NCBI RefSeq assembly: GCF_003086295.3
Contig: NC_092041.1
Location: 96,125,827-96,189,826, forward strand
From: Arachis hypogaea
Lineage: Eukaryota; Streptophyta; Magnoliopsida; Fabales; Fabaceae
Direction of reading: 5' to 3'
DNA length: 64,000 nt
The notes beneath the pieces were generated by a model. The model was given only the letters and a program-made list of their open reading frames with translations. It was not told the origin of the DNA and did no database searches. A program made the position numbers and the translations under genes. This document shows positions 45,629 to 56,949 of this stretch, one piece after another. Positions within the stretch are counted from its first letter, which is position 1. Each line of letters starts with the position of its first letter.

Positions 45629-47251
45629 TGATGAGCGGATAATTTATACGCTTTTTGGCATTGTTTTTAGGTAGTTTTTAGTAAGTTTAAGCTACTTTTA
45701 GGGATGTTTTCATTAGTTTTTATGTTAAATTCACATTTCTGGACTTTACTATGAGTTTGTGTGTTTTTCTATGATTTCAGGTAATTTCTGGCTGAAATTG
45801 AGGGACTTGATCAAAACTCTGAAAAAGGCTGACAAAAGGACTGCTGATGCTGTTGGAATCTGACCTCCCTGCACTTGAAATGGATTTTCTGGAGCTACAG
45901 AACTCCAATTGGTGCGCTCTCAACGGCATTGGAAAGTAGACATCCAGAGCTTTCCAGCAATATATAATAGTTTATACTTTATTCGGAAATTGATGATGTA
46001 ACTTGGCGTTGAACGCCAAGTACATGCTGCTGTCTGGAGTTAAACGCCAGAAAAACGTCATGATCCGGAGTTGAACGCCCAAAACACGTTATAACTTGGA
46101 GTTCAACTCCAAGAAAAGCCTCAGCTCGTGGATAGACCAAGCTCAGCCCAAACATACACCAAGTGGGCCCCGGAAGTGGATTTATGCATCAATTACTTAC
46201 TCATGTAAACCCTAGTAGCTAGTTTATTATAAATAGGACTTTTTACTAGTGTATTAGACATCTCTGGACGCCTAGTCCTTAGACCATGGGGGCTGGCCAT
46301 TCGGCCATGCCTGAACCTTTTACTTATGTATTTTCAACAGTGGAGTTTCTGCACACCATAGATTAAGGGTGTGGAGCTCTGCTGTACCTCAAGTTTCAAT
46401 ACAATTATTATTACTTTCTATTCAATTCTCTTCTATTCTTATTCCAAGATATACGTTATACTTAACTTTGATGAATGTGATGATCCGTGACACTCATCAT
46501 CATTCTCACCTATGAACGCGCGTGACTGACAACCACTTTCGTTCTACTCTAGGCCGGGCGCATATCTCTTAGATTCCCCAACAGAATCTTCGTGGTATAA
46601 GCTAGATAGATGGCGGCATTCATGAGGATCCGGAAGGTCTAAACCTTGTCTGTGGTATTCCAAGTAGGATTCTGGGATTGAATGACTGTGACGAGCTTCA
46701 AACTCCTGAAGGCTGGGCGTGATGACAAACGCAAAAGAATCAAGGGATTCTATTCCAACCTGATTGAGAACCGACAGATGATTAGCCGTGCTGTGACAGA
46801 GCATAGGAACGTTTTCACTGAGAGGATGGGATGTAGCCATTGACAACGGTGATGCCCTACATATAGCTTGCCATGGAAAGGAGTAAGAAGGATTGGATGA
46901 ATGTAATAGGAAAGTAGAGATCCAAGAGGAGTACAGCATCTCCATATGCCTATCTGAAATTCCCACTATTAATTTACATAAGTATCTCTATCCCTTTTTA
47001 TTTTATTTATCTTTATTTATTCAATCTAATCACATTTGACTTTATGAGTCCACTTAACTGGGATTTACAAGATGACCATAGCTTGCTTCATACCAACAAT
47101 CTCTGTGGGATCGACCCTTACTCACGTAAGGTATTACTTGGACGACCCAATGCACTTGCTGGTTAGTTGAACGGAGTTGTGACTTCAAATAGAGCCAATT
47201 ATTAAATTTCATACAAATACAAAGAGTATGTGATCACAATTTCGTCCACCA
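45629..47251 (+). repeat. 5' LTR of element D
   Basis: It starts TGATGAGCGGATAATT and ends TTCGTCCACCA. Four GGCGTT/GGAGTT palindromic units lie at 46000-46105, about 120-230 bp upstream of a TATAAATA box (46228-46235). The minus-strand frame at 46544-46966 is a shadow repeated in the other LTR. Confidence 0.95.
46228..46235 (+). promoter_or_regulatory. TATA box of element D 5' LTR
   Basis: TATAAATA about 600 bp into the LTR, downstream of the palindrome array; the same box is in the 3' LTR at 50602-50609. It marks the likely U3/R border just downstream. Confidence 0.7.
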
Positions 47252-47257
47252 AGTTTT

Positions 47258-47274
47258 TGGCGCCGTTGCCGGGG
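47258..47274 (+). other. Primer binding site of element D (tRNA-Asp)
   Basis: TGGCGCCGTTGCCGGGG begins six bases after the LTR and is complementary to the 3' end of plant tRNA-Asp(GUC). This primer is typical of Athila-type elements. Confidence 0.9.
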
Positions 47275-50002
47275 ATTGTTCGAGTATGGACAACTGACGG
47301 TTCATCTTTTTTATTATTTTCGTTTTTCTAAAGTATATTTTCGAAAAAATAAAAATCCAAAAAAAACATAAAAATTAAAAATATTTTGTGTTCCTGTTTG
47401 AGTCTTGAGTCAATTTTTAAGTTTGGTGTCAATTGCATGCTTTAAAAATTTTTCTTGCATTTTTCGAAATTCCATACATTCATAGTGTTCTTCATGATCT
47501 TCAAGTTGTTCTTGACAAGTCTTCTTGTTTGATCTTGATGATTTCTTGTTTTGTGTTGTTTGTTATTTTTCATATGCATTTTTTGTTTGTTAGAGTCCAT
47601 GCATTAAAGATTTCTAAGTTTGGTGTCTTGCATGTTTTTTTTGCATCAAAATTTTTTCAAAATTATGTTCTTGATGTTCATCATGATCTTCAAAGTGTTC
47701 TTGGTATTCATCTTGACATTCATAGTGTTCTTGCATGCATCTTGTGTTTTGATCCAAAATTTTCATATTTTGGGTCATTTTTGTGTTTTTCTCTCTCATC
47801 ATAAAAAAATTTCAAAAATCAAAAAAATATATTTTCCTTTTTTATCTCCTAATTTTCGAAAATTTGAGTTGACTTAGTCAAAAATTTTAAAAAATTAGTT
47901 GTTTCTTACAAGTCAAGTCAAATTTTCAATTTTAAAAATCTTATCTTTTCAAAACTTTTTCAAAAATTAAATCTTTTCCTTTTTTCATTAATTTTCGAAA
48001 TTTTTTAAAAATATTTTTCAAAATCTTTTTCTTATCTTTTACATCATATTTTCGAAAATTAGCTAACAAATAAATGTGATTGATTCAAAAATTTGAAGTT
48101 TGTTACTTTCTTGTTAAGAAAGGTTCAATCTTTAAATTCTAGAATCTTATCTTTTAGTTTCTTGTTAGTCAAGTAATTAATTTTAAATTTTAAAAATTAA
48201 ATCTTTTTCAAAACTAATTTCAATCATATCTTTTTATCTTATCTATTTATCTTATCTTTTTATCTTATCTTTTTCAAAATTTTATCTTTTTCAAAATTTG
48301 ATTTCAAAATATCTTATCTAACTTATTTTCTTATCTTTTTCAAATTTGACTTTTTGATTGTTTCTTATCTTTTTCAAAACCACCTAACTACCTTTCCCTC
48401 TCTAATTTTCGAAAATACCTCCCTCTTTTTCAAAAATTCTTTTTAATTAACTAATTGTTTCAAGTTTTAATTTTAATTTTAATTCATCTTTAATTTTCGA
48501 AATTACTAACTCCTTTTCAAAAATATTTTCGAAAATCCCTCTCTCATCTTCTTCTATTTATTTATTTATTTACTAACACTTCTCTTCATCTCTTATCACC
48601 TCCCCTATCCTTACTCTTTATACAGACTATTCATCCCTCTCCTTCCATTATCCCCTTTCTTCTTCTACTAATAATAAGGATCCTCTTTACTATGACATAG
48701 AGGATTCCTCTTCCTTTTATTTTCCTCTTCTCTTTCATATAAGCAGGAACAAGGAAAAAGGCATTCTTGTTGAAAGCTGATCCAGAACCTGAAAGGACTC
48801 TGAAGAGGAAACTAAGAGAAACTAAATTACAACAATTCAGAGACATAGTAGAGCTCAAGGACATCAATGGTCCTTCAAGAAGGCACCACCCTCACTAAGG
48901 TGGACTCATTCCTTGTTCTTAAATTTTTCTTCTGCTTTTCGTTTTTTTTATGTTATATGTTTATCTATACTTGTGTCTTTATTACATGATCATTAGTAGT
49001 TAGTAACTATGTCTTAAAGTTATGAATAAATCCATTAATCCTTCACCTCTCTTAAATGAAAAATGTTTTAATTCAAAAGAACAAGAAGTACATGAATTTC
49101 GAATTTATCATTGAATTTAGTTTAATTATATTGATGTGGTGACAATACTTTTTGTTTTCTGAATGAATGCTTAAACAGTGCATATTTTTTATCTTGTTGT
49201 TTATGAATGTTAAAACTGTTGGCTCTTGAAAGAATGATGAACAAAGAAAAATGTTATTGATGATCTGAAAAATCATAAAATTGATTCTTGAAGCAAGAAA
49301 AAGCAGTGAAAAAGCAAAAGCTTGCGAAAAAAAAAAGGTTGCGAAAAAAATAGAAAGAAAAAGAAAAAGCAAGCAGAAAAAGCCAATAGCCCTTAAAACC
49401 AAAAGGCAAGGGTAAAAAGGATCCAAGGCTTTGAGCATCAATGGATAGGAGGGCCCAAGGAAATAAAATCCAGGACTAAGCGGCTAAACCAAGCTGTCCC
49501 TAACCATGTGCATGTGTCATACAGGTCCAAGTGAAAAGCTTGAGACTGAGTGGTTAAAGTTGTGATCCAAAGCAAAAAGAGTGTGCTTAAGAGCTCTGGA
49601 CACCTCTAACTGGGGACTCTAGCAAAGCTGAGTCACAATCTGAAAATGTTCACCCAGTCATGTGTCTGTGGCATTTGTGTATCCGGTGGTAATACTGGAA
49701 AACAAAATGCTTAGGGCCATGGCCAAGACTCATAAGTAGCTGTGTTCAAGAATCAACATGCTTAACTAGGAAAGTCAATAACACTATCTGAAATTCTAAG
49801 TTCCTAGAGAAGCCAACCATTCTAAACTTCAAAGGAAAAAGTGAGATGCCAAAACTGTTCAGAAGCAAAAAGCTACAAGTCCCGCTCATCTAATTAGAAT
49901 TAATATACATTGATATTTTGAAATTTATAGTATATTCTCTTCTTTTTATCCTAATTGATTTTCAGTTGCTTGGGGACAAGCAACAATTTAAGTTTGGTGT
50001 TG
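47275..50002 (+). other. Internal region of element D (no polymerase genes)
   Basis: 47275-48730 is a T-rich untranslated region with repeated TAAGTTTGGTGTC and TTTTCGAAAAT words. 48740-48850 matches the gag leader of H (EPERTLKRKLRE type) but breaks off within the leader, and 48870 on is 3' untranslated DNA (CACCCTCACTAAGGTGGACTC). It ends with GCTTGGGGACAAGC and AAGTTTGGTGTTG before the 3' LTR. A large gag-pol deletion relative to element I explains this. Confidence 0.75.
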
Positions 50003-51625
50003 TGATGAGCGGATAATTTATACGCTTTTTGGCATTGTTTTTAGGTAGTTTTTAGTAAGTTTAAGCTACTTTTAGGGATGTTTTCATTAGTTTTTATGTT
50101 AAATTCACATTTCTGGACTTTACTATGAGTTTGTGTGTTTTTCTGTGATTTCAGGTAATTTCTGGCTGAAATTGAGGGACTTGATCAAAACTCTGAAAAA
50201 GGCTGACAAAAGGACTGCTGATGTTGTTGGAATCTGACTTCCCTGCACTCGAAATGGATTTTCTGGAGCTACAGAACTCCAATTGGCGCGCTCTCAACGG
50301 CGTTGGAAAGTAGACATCCAGAGCTTTCTAGCAATATATAATAGTTCATACTTTATTCGGAAATTGACGATGTAACTTGGCGTTGAACGCCAAGTACATG
50401 CTGCTGTCTGGAGTTAAACGCCAGAAAAACGTCATGATCCGGAGTTGAACGCCCAAAACACGTTATAACTTGGAGTTCAACTCCAAGAAAAGCCTCAGCT
50501 CGTGGATAGACCAAGCTCAGCCCAAACATACACCAAGTGGGCCTCGGAAGTGGATTTATGCATCAATTACTTACTCATGTAAACCCTAGTAGCTAGTTTA
50601 TTATAAATAGGACTTTTTACTAGTGTATTAGACATCTCTGGACGCCTAGTCCTTAGACCATGGGGGCTGGCCATTCGGCCATGCCTGAACCTTTTACTTA
50701 TGTATTTTCAACAGTGGAGTTTCTGCACACCATAGATTAAGGGTGTGGAGCTCTGCTGTACCTCAAGTTTCAATACAATTATTATTACTTTCTATTCAAT
50801 TCTCTTCTATTCTTATTCCAAGATATACGTTATACTTAACTTTGATGAATGTGATGATCCGTGACACTCATCATCATTCTCACCTATGAACGCGCGTGAC
50901 TGACAACCACTTTCGTTCTACTCTAGGCCGGGCGCATATCTCTTAGATTCCCCAACAGAATCTTCGTGGTATAAGCTAGATAGATGGCGGCATTCATGAG
51001 GATCCGGAAGGTCTAAACCTTGTCTGTGGTATTCCAAGTAGGATTCTGGGATTGAATGACTGTGACGAGCTTCAAACTCCTGAAGGCTGGGCGTGATGAC
51101 AAACGCAAAAGAATCAAGGGATTCTATTCCAACCTGATTGAGAACCGACAGATGATTAGCCGTGCTGTGACAGAGCATAGGAACGTTTTCACTGAGAGGA
51201 TGGGATGTAGCCATTGACAACGGTGATGCCCTACATACAGCTTGCCATGGAAAGGAGTAAGAAGGATTGGATGAATGTAATAGGAAAGTAGAGATCCAAG
51301 AGAAGTACAGCATCTCCATATGCCTATCTGAAATTCCCACTATTAATTTACATAAGTATCTCTATCCCTTTTTATTTTATTTATCTTTATTTATCCAATC
51401 TAATCACATTTGACTTTATGAGTCCACTTAACTGGGATTTACAAGATGACCATAGCTTGCTTCATACCAACAATCTCCGTGGGATCGACCCTTACTCACG
51501 TAAGGTATTACTTGGATGACCCAGTGCACTTGCTGGTTAGTTGAACGGAGTTGTGACTTCAAATAGAGCCAATTATTAAATTTCATACAAATACAAAGAG
51601 TATGTGATCGCAATTTCGTCCACCA
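50003..51625 (+). repeat. 3' LTR of element D
   Basis: Same length as the 5' LTR with no indel (constant offset 4374). I count 17 differences, all transitions. Palindromes lie at 50375-50480. Confidence 0.95.
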
Positions 51626-51630
51626 AGTAT

Positions 51631-52162
51631 GCATCCTAAAACTCAAGGTTTTGAAACCAGAAGCATTATCAACTAACTTATCAATGCAAGGTAATGGATA
51701 TGCATCTTTAGGGCAAGATTTGTATAGATTTGTAAAGTCGACGCACATGCGCCATTTACCTGAGTTTTTTCATACCATTACCACATTTGATAGCCATGTG
51801 GTGAAGCGGATCTCTCTGATGAAACCTGCATTGAGGAGTTTCTTGGTTTCTTCAAATGCTGCTTATTTTTTCTCCTCTTCGAGGTTTCGTTTCTTTTGCG
51901 CCACTGGTCGGACTGTCTTATCAATCGCTAGTTTGTGGCAGATAACCTCTGGGCTTATTCCGGGCATGTCGTCTGGCGTCCATGCGAATAGATCGGCATT
52001 CTGGTGCAGTATGTGTATTAGTTCTGTTCGCTCATCCCCCTCCAGTGCTTCTCCGATGTGAGTATATTGCTTTTCATCTGCTGTTAATGTTACTCGGTGC
52101 AGGTTGTCCATTGGTTGGGGTCTCTCACCGAGGTCTTCTCTTAGGTCGAGATCGGCTAGCAT
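51631..52162 (-). pseudogene. Reverse transcriptase of element C, N-terminal part
   Basis: The minus strand reads ELIHILHQNADLFAWTPDDM and GISPEVICHKLAIDKTVRPV (entry of RT), then after frame changes a decayed K-LLNAGFIREI block and VDFTNLYKSCPKDAYPLPCI. It breaks off at the element D insertion within the DAYSGYNQ motif. A base is also missing next to the insertion (SFR instead of SFMD). Confidence 0.85.
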
Positions 52163-52195
52163 TATGGCTTCGGCAGAATTGTGTATCTCTTGGAC

Positions 52196-52959
52196 TTATG
52201 GCCGAGCTCCCTGCTTCGTTTGGATTTGCTTTAGACTAGCATTGTAGCACTGCCGAGCTTCTTGGTGATCGGCGTACACTGTTGCTACTCTGTTTTCCTG
52301 CACTGGAAACTTAATACACAGGTGTAACGTGGACACTACCGCTTTGAATATATTCAAGGTGGGTCTCCCGATTATAATATTATAAGGGCTATAACAATCT
52401 ACTATTAGGTACTGAATATCAATGGATTTCGACATAGGGATCTCTCCCATTGTGTTCGTTAGCCATATATGTCCCATGATGGGGACCCTTCTCCGAAGAA
52501 CCCAATTAGCTCTCCCGAGAAGGGCTGTATTAGTTTTTCTGATAACTTCGTCTTTTTAAAGGTAGAATAGAACAAAACATCAGTGCTACTACCTAGGTCC
52601 AGCAGTGTTTTCCTTTCCAACAGCTCTCCGACCTGGATGGAGATCACTACTGGGTCGTCAAGGTTAGGGCTTGCTGATCTGAAATCTACTTGGTTGAAGG
52701 ATATCGTGACATCTGGGTCCTTCTCCTTCTTTGGCTTCAATGTTCCTTCGATTGCCAGCATTGCCCTATAGCTTCGTTTTCTGGCCGAGTTTGTTTCCCC
52801 TCCACCTGCATATCCTCCTGATATGTGGCTGATGATTCCTCTTGGTGGATCAGAAGTTGTCTGCTCCTTTTTGTTCTTATCTGCCCCTGCTTGTTTGTGC
52901 TCATCCCCTTGGCGTGCTAGTCTTTCGAGCAGGTCCTTTGCAACGATGCAATCGTCCAT
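52196..52959 (-). pseudogene. Aspartic protease region of element C
   Basis: It opens with a His/Cys remnant and DDCIVAKDLLERLARQG, then the protease: ERKTLLDLGSSTDVLFYSTF (active-site D, but DLGSS where DTG/DPGSS is usual) and, after a frameshift near 52470, YNIIIGRPTLNIFKAVVST. The tail (ARQCYNASLKQ) is typical of Tat-lineage pol. A stop at about 52972 separates it from gag. Confidence 0.85.
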
Positions 52960-52974
52960 AGTGTGGCCGAACTT

Positions 52975-53979
52975 CTAGTGGAAGGCGCAATGCTTGCTTC
53001 TATTTATGAACCTTTGGTCTTGGTAGTTCCCTGCTCGGGCTGGTGGCTTCACAATTTTGGCATTCAAAATTTCCTTGATCATGTTCTCTCTCTTGGTGTT
53101 GAACCTGGTGTAAGTGTTGAATTTTGGTGTGAGCTTGAAGGGCTTCTTTGGCTCTTTATTGTTTGATCGGAATGTTTTGTCTTCATCCCTTCTGTGTAGC
53201 TGTTTGTCTGTTTTCTGAGCTTCACAAAGCTCCTTGATTTCCATCTGTCCTGCAGCCCTTTCGCGGAATTCTTCCAGTGTTTTTGGTTTTGTAATTGCAA
53301 TTGTTTCTCGAAATTTGCCAGGTCTGAGGCCGGCCTTGAGGGCGTGCAGGTGGACCGCGGGATCTAAGTCTTGAATCTCCATTGTTGCTTCCACAAATTG
53401 GGTCATGTAGTCCTTCAGACTTTTGTGCTGGCCTTGCTTGATAGTGCTGAGGTAATCTGATCCGTGCACGTATATTCTTGACGGAGCAAAATAATCAATG
53501 AACGACCTTGCTAGGTCCTCAAAGGAAGAAATTGAACCTGCAGACAACTTAGAAAACCAGAGTAATGCAGCACCATCGAGGTAAGTAGGGAAGGCTCGGC
53601 AGAGGACAGGCTCATTGTTAGCACCGTTAAAGAACATCATGGATTGAAACTTCTTCATGTGAGCTCGGGGATAGCCGAACCCCTTGTATGGTTCAAGCGC
53701 GGAAGGTTGTGCAAAGTTTTTTGGCATCTGGTACTTTGTGATCTCCTCGGAAAAGGGATTGTTGAGCGTAAGCTTCTCCTTTGGTGGAGTGATGTTTAAG
53801 GGGTCTGTGTTGCCTTGGGCCGAGCTTTTGGGGCTTTCTCCTTCATGCTTTCTGTTGTTCTGCGCAGATAGCTCGGCTATCCTCCGCACTTCTGCTTGAA
53901 GTTCAGCGAATTGGGCCATGAGCTCAGCTTGTGTGAGTTGTGGATTTTTCTTGTCAGTCGTGTTCGGGGATTGAGAATC
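52975..53979 (-). pseudogene. Gag of element C (Tat/Retand type)
   Basis: An open frame from ATG at 53919 (MAQFAELQAEVRRIAELS), possibly extended upstream in frame to about 53979 (DSQSPNTTDKKNPQLTQ). The Retrotrans_gag core is at about residues 85-215: GAALLWFSKLSAGSISSFED, YLSTIKQGQHKSLKDYMTQF. The tail is basic (KKPFKLTPKFNTYTRF) and ends HCAFH then a stop where the frame should run on into the protease. Apart from that stop the gag frame is intact. Confidence 0.85.
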
Positions 53980-54028
53980 CTACAAAATAGAGTAAAAGAC
54001 TAAACAAAGGGAAAAGTGGGATTAGATG

Positions 54029-54056
54029 TATTCCGGGCCCCACGGTAGGTGCCAAG
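54029..54056 (-). other. Primer site region of element C
   Basis: After the 5' LTR the minus strand reads CTTGGCACCTACCGTGGGGC. It resembles the TTGGCGCCnACCGTGGGGC primer region common in Tat-lineage elements, with changes. The tRNA is not certain. Confidence 0.6.
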
Positions 54057-54449
54057 TGATTCATCCTGGTACTGGGGTGGCCGAGCTTTAACAATTCCGA
54101 GCAGGCGACCGTCGGAGAGGAAGAGTTATACGTCGGCCTAGACCGAATACCGCGGCGGAAATACCTGCAAAAGATATTCCGACGCTCAAGTCAATAATGA
54201 TCTTTAGTTAAGTAAAGAATAAAAGACTGAGAATGGAACCTTGATCCTTAGTTGAGAATATTAGTTCGGCTTTATAGACGTTGTGTTACCCGTTTACTGT
54301 GGATAAGTCCGAGTTTGTAGGTTGGTTATTGTATTATGTTTTGGTGATTGGGTTTGTTAGGCACGTTTCTATTTTCAAATGAGCGAGGTCGATCTTATCT
54401 GTTCACGTGCCGAGCTTTCCGGGTGGCTGAGGATAGTGGTGACGAATCA
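54057..54449 (-). repeat. 5' LTR of element C
   Basis: It is 393 bp, plus-strand start TGATTCATCCTGG and end GGTGACGAATCA, a better preserved inverted tip than the left LTR (GGTGACATATCA). ATAAA follows at 54450-54454. Confidence 0.9.
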
Positions 54450-54543
54450 ATAAATATTTTTTAAATTATTATACTTTATACACTATGCACTCCTTATATA
54501 CTCCCACTAAAAAATTACATCAAATAAATTTATATTTATTATC
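54450..54543. repeat. Right arm of the foldback (MITE-like) repeat
   Basis: Reverse complement of 29754-29842 with roughly 75-80% identity by eye; see that entry. Confidence 0.65.
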
Positions 54544-55570
54544 GATAAAAATTAATTTAAGTGACAGAACCTAAAAACTTAAGTTGACACAGATAGACAA
54601 AAAATACATGTTTCTTAATTATTTTTTTCGGATTTTATATTTATTAAAAAATAAAAATAAAACTTATTTATTTGAAAGTATCACCCACTTTATCTTTATC
54701 GTATTTAAAAGATTAATCATTAAATTTTTCAGTCTGAAACAAAAAAAAAAAAAAAGTTAAACGTTACTCATTAAGTAGATGAAATGCGTGTAATATTAAT
54801 AAATTCTAAAAGATATGAGTGTAATTTATCTTTAAATTTCTTAGTTTTGAACAAAATAAAATTACATATTTATCTATCCAAAAAAATTAATAAATATATC
54901 ACATGTTCCTTAAATTAATAGGAGCAAGTTACTTTGGAGAGAGACATATGTATTAAACTGTGTCCATACTACTTGTACATTTCTTTTACTTTTTATTAAA
55001 ACAGAATTCATCTTTGAATTTAAGAAGTCATGCAAAAATGCAAGTCTCTTTCCTTCATTAGAATATCATATTTGTCCCCTTGTAGCAACTTACGTCAACT
55101 ATTGTAGATCACCATTTCATGGAATCCTATTCTCACTTACGAAAGCATTATTTTTTTGTTCTTCTTTAATACTGTACATCCTCATCCAACCTTTATTATA
55201 TACCATATACATAAGAAGTTATTTTTAATAATATTTTATTTATCAAAATAAATAATTTGTAGTGTTTTGATCAAAATATATCGAATTTTTTATCTCGTTT
55301 ACAAACAAGATAAGGCATAAAATGACATGATCGTATTACGTTTGTACACATGTTGAGTAAAACTCTTATTTCATTTACGGTAAAAATAAGATACGTATAA
55401 TCTTATCTCGTTTACACTGTAAACGAGATAAGTGTAAACGAGATAAGAATGGAGGCCTACATATATGCATTTTGTCCACAGTTATCATTAAAAGCTTTTT
55501 AACTTTCATTTCTTAGCTTTTCTCCTACTTTCACCATTTTCTAATCATATTTTCGAATTACTTAAAGAAT
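54544..55570. other. AT-rich DNA with TCTCGTTTAC inverted motifs
   Basis: No gene seen up to 55570. At 55290-55450 the word ATCTCGTTTAC and its inverse GTAAACGAGAT occur several times, including the palindrome TCTCGTTTACACTGTAAACG (55406-55425). Such motifs stand near many plant-mobile-domain genes in peanut, as I remember; here they lie 120-280 bp upstream of one. Confidence 0.5.
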
Positions 55571-56740
55571 ATGACGCACGTTGATAATCACGATGCAGAC
55601 ATTAACAGACTAAATGCGACTTGACATATTATAGGGGCAGCCGACTTTGTGATTGGTGTTATTTTTCGTTTTATGTTTATGTTAAAGAATAGATGTGTTA
55701 CCATACTTAACGTGCTTTTATAGAGGTAGTAAGTAGTATGCAATATATGTTAGGCGAATGAATATATGATTGGGAATTATTTAAATGATAGAGTATGATC
55801 TTAACCATACTTTAAAATGGATTTATTAATTAAATATTTGTTTAGGTTTATTTTTCTTTAATCTAAGTTTTTATTAACCATATATTTATTTAATTTAGTT
55901 ATTAATTTGGGTTATTAACCATTTCTAATAAACTTAATTAAGTAGCAAAATATTTGTTTTTATTTACTAAATATTTAAGTAAATGAATTTTTTTTAAATT
56001 TATTGTTAGTTAAATTAAGTTATTAAGTTGATGGTGTCTTAGTTGGTAATTTAAGAAAATGTTTTCAATTAATCTAACTTATGAAGGAGATGCGAAATAA
56101 ATTTTATTATTCACTATTAAACTAAATAATTTTATTTAAATTAAATAAAATAGACATTTATTAGTTTAGTTATTAATTATCTTACAAAATATTTTCATTT
56201 GCATTATATTATACAGATGTTTAAATTAATTATTTTACTAAACATTTTCATTATTTAAGTAAATTTTTTTATTTAAATAAATTTATAATTTAAATGTTTG
56301 TAGTTATTTATCAAAATAGTTTATTTATAAGTCAAATTAATTCGTTATGTATACATTTGTGGTAAAATGTTTTATGTTGAAATTCTTATAGCTTATAGGT
56401 CTACACATTTCTGATTTGATTTTTTTTAATTGTTTATCAGAGGTCTCGCCTACTTCTTCCCAGAATAGTAAGTCACACACTCCTACCACCAGACGCCATT
56501 GTTCCACACCTGAAAGAGGCTGGGTTCGGCAAGGTGTTGCCACTCAGAAATTTTGTGTTCTACAACTCGCTAATCACGGCATTTGTTAAGCGCTAACGTC
56601 TAGAGACCCACACCTTCTACCTGCCGTAGAGTGAGTGCATGATCACCCTACATGACGTCACATACCACCTCTGGCTGTGCGCTAATGGAGAGCACGTGGG
56701 TGGTTGTTTTCGTGACTTCCATACATGGTACGGTACAACA
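55571..56740 (+). pseudogene. Plant mobile domain (PMD) pseudogene, two exons
   Basis: Exon 1 (55571-55648) reads MTHVDNHDADINRLNAT, stop, HIIGAADF. The intron 55649-56440 has GT and TTTATCAG ends. Exon 2 (from 56441) joins in phase 0: RSRLLLPRIVSHTLLPPDAI, HLKEAGFGKVLPLRNFVFYN, MITLHDVTYHLWLCANGEHV, GGCFRDFHTWYG. This is the N-terminal half of the PMD family (MAIN/MAIL1-like; also in Mutator-like transposons). Stops at codon 18 (TGA) and in exon 2 (TAA near 56594, TAG near 56627) disable it. Similarity fades after 56740, and LTR J starts at 56950. Confidence 0.8.
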
Positions 56741-56949
56741 CTAATCTCACATATCGTTTCGGAACAAGAACTCTGCTGGACTTGCAGCAACCTCGACACC
56801 CATGGTTGACAGGTACAACAAGCATAACAATGACAATTGAGAATATAGAACACATGAAACTTCAACTTACCAGTATCCAATATTCTGCCGAAGAGCAACA
56901 CGGAGACTCTAAGGGTAGCCTGCTTCATGTTGTTGGCAACATACATGGT

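Larger units (their letters stand above)
45629..51625 (+). mobile_element. Element D, complete non-autonomous Athila-like LTR element
   Basis: Two 1623-bp LTRs (45629-47251, 50003-51625), a tRNA-Asp primer site, a polypurine tract and the duplication AGTAT (45624-45628 and 51626-51630) define a complete 5997-bp insertion. The 2.75-kb interior has no protease, RT or integrase, only a gag-leader remnant. The LTRs differ at about 1%, making it the youngest datable element here. It lies in RT of element C. It would need proteins of a coding relative such as element I. Confidence 0.95.
29843..54449 (-). mobile_element. Element C, Tat/Retand-type Ty3/gypsy retrotransposon with antisense ORF
   Basis: LTRs of 389 and 393 bp with ends TGATTCGTCC...GACGAATCA, flanked by ATAAA (29838-29842 and 54450-54454), define a complete 24.6-kb insertion. 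The minus strand carries gag, protease, RT, RNase H, a second archaeal-type RNase H and integrase, an order and duplication typical of the Tat lineage. The plus strand carries an antisense ORF near the 3' LTR, as reported for Retand-like elements. Composite F/H, solo LTR G and element D account for about 16 kb, leaving about 8.6 kb of its own. Stops and lost catalytic residues make it inactive. Confidence 0.9.

Noticed and set aside
46544..46966. 140-residue minus-strand open frame, repeated at 50918-51340
   Set aside because: It lies in the LTR of element D and is duplicated only because the LTR is; no domain, and related LTRs (32038, 41014, 58084) break it.
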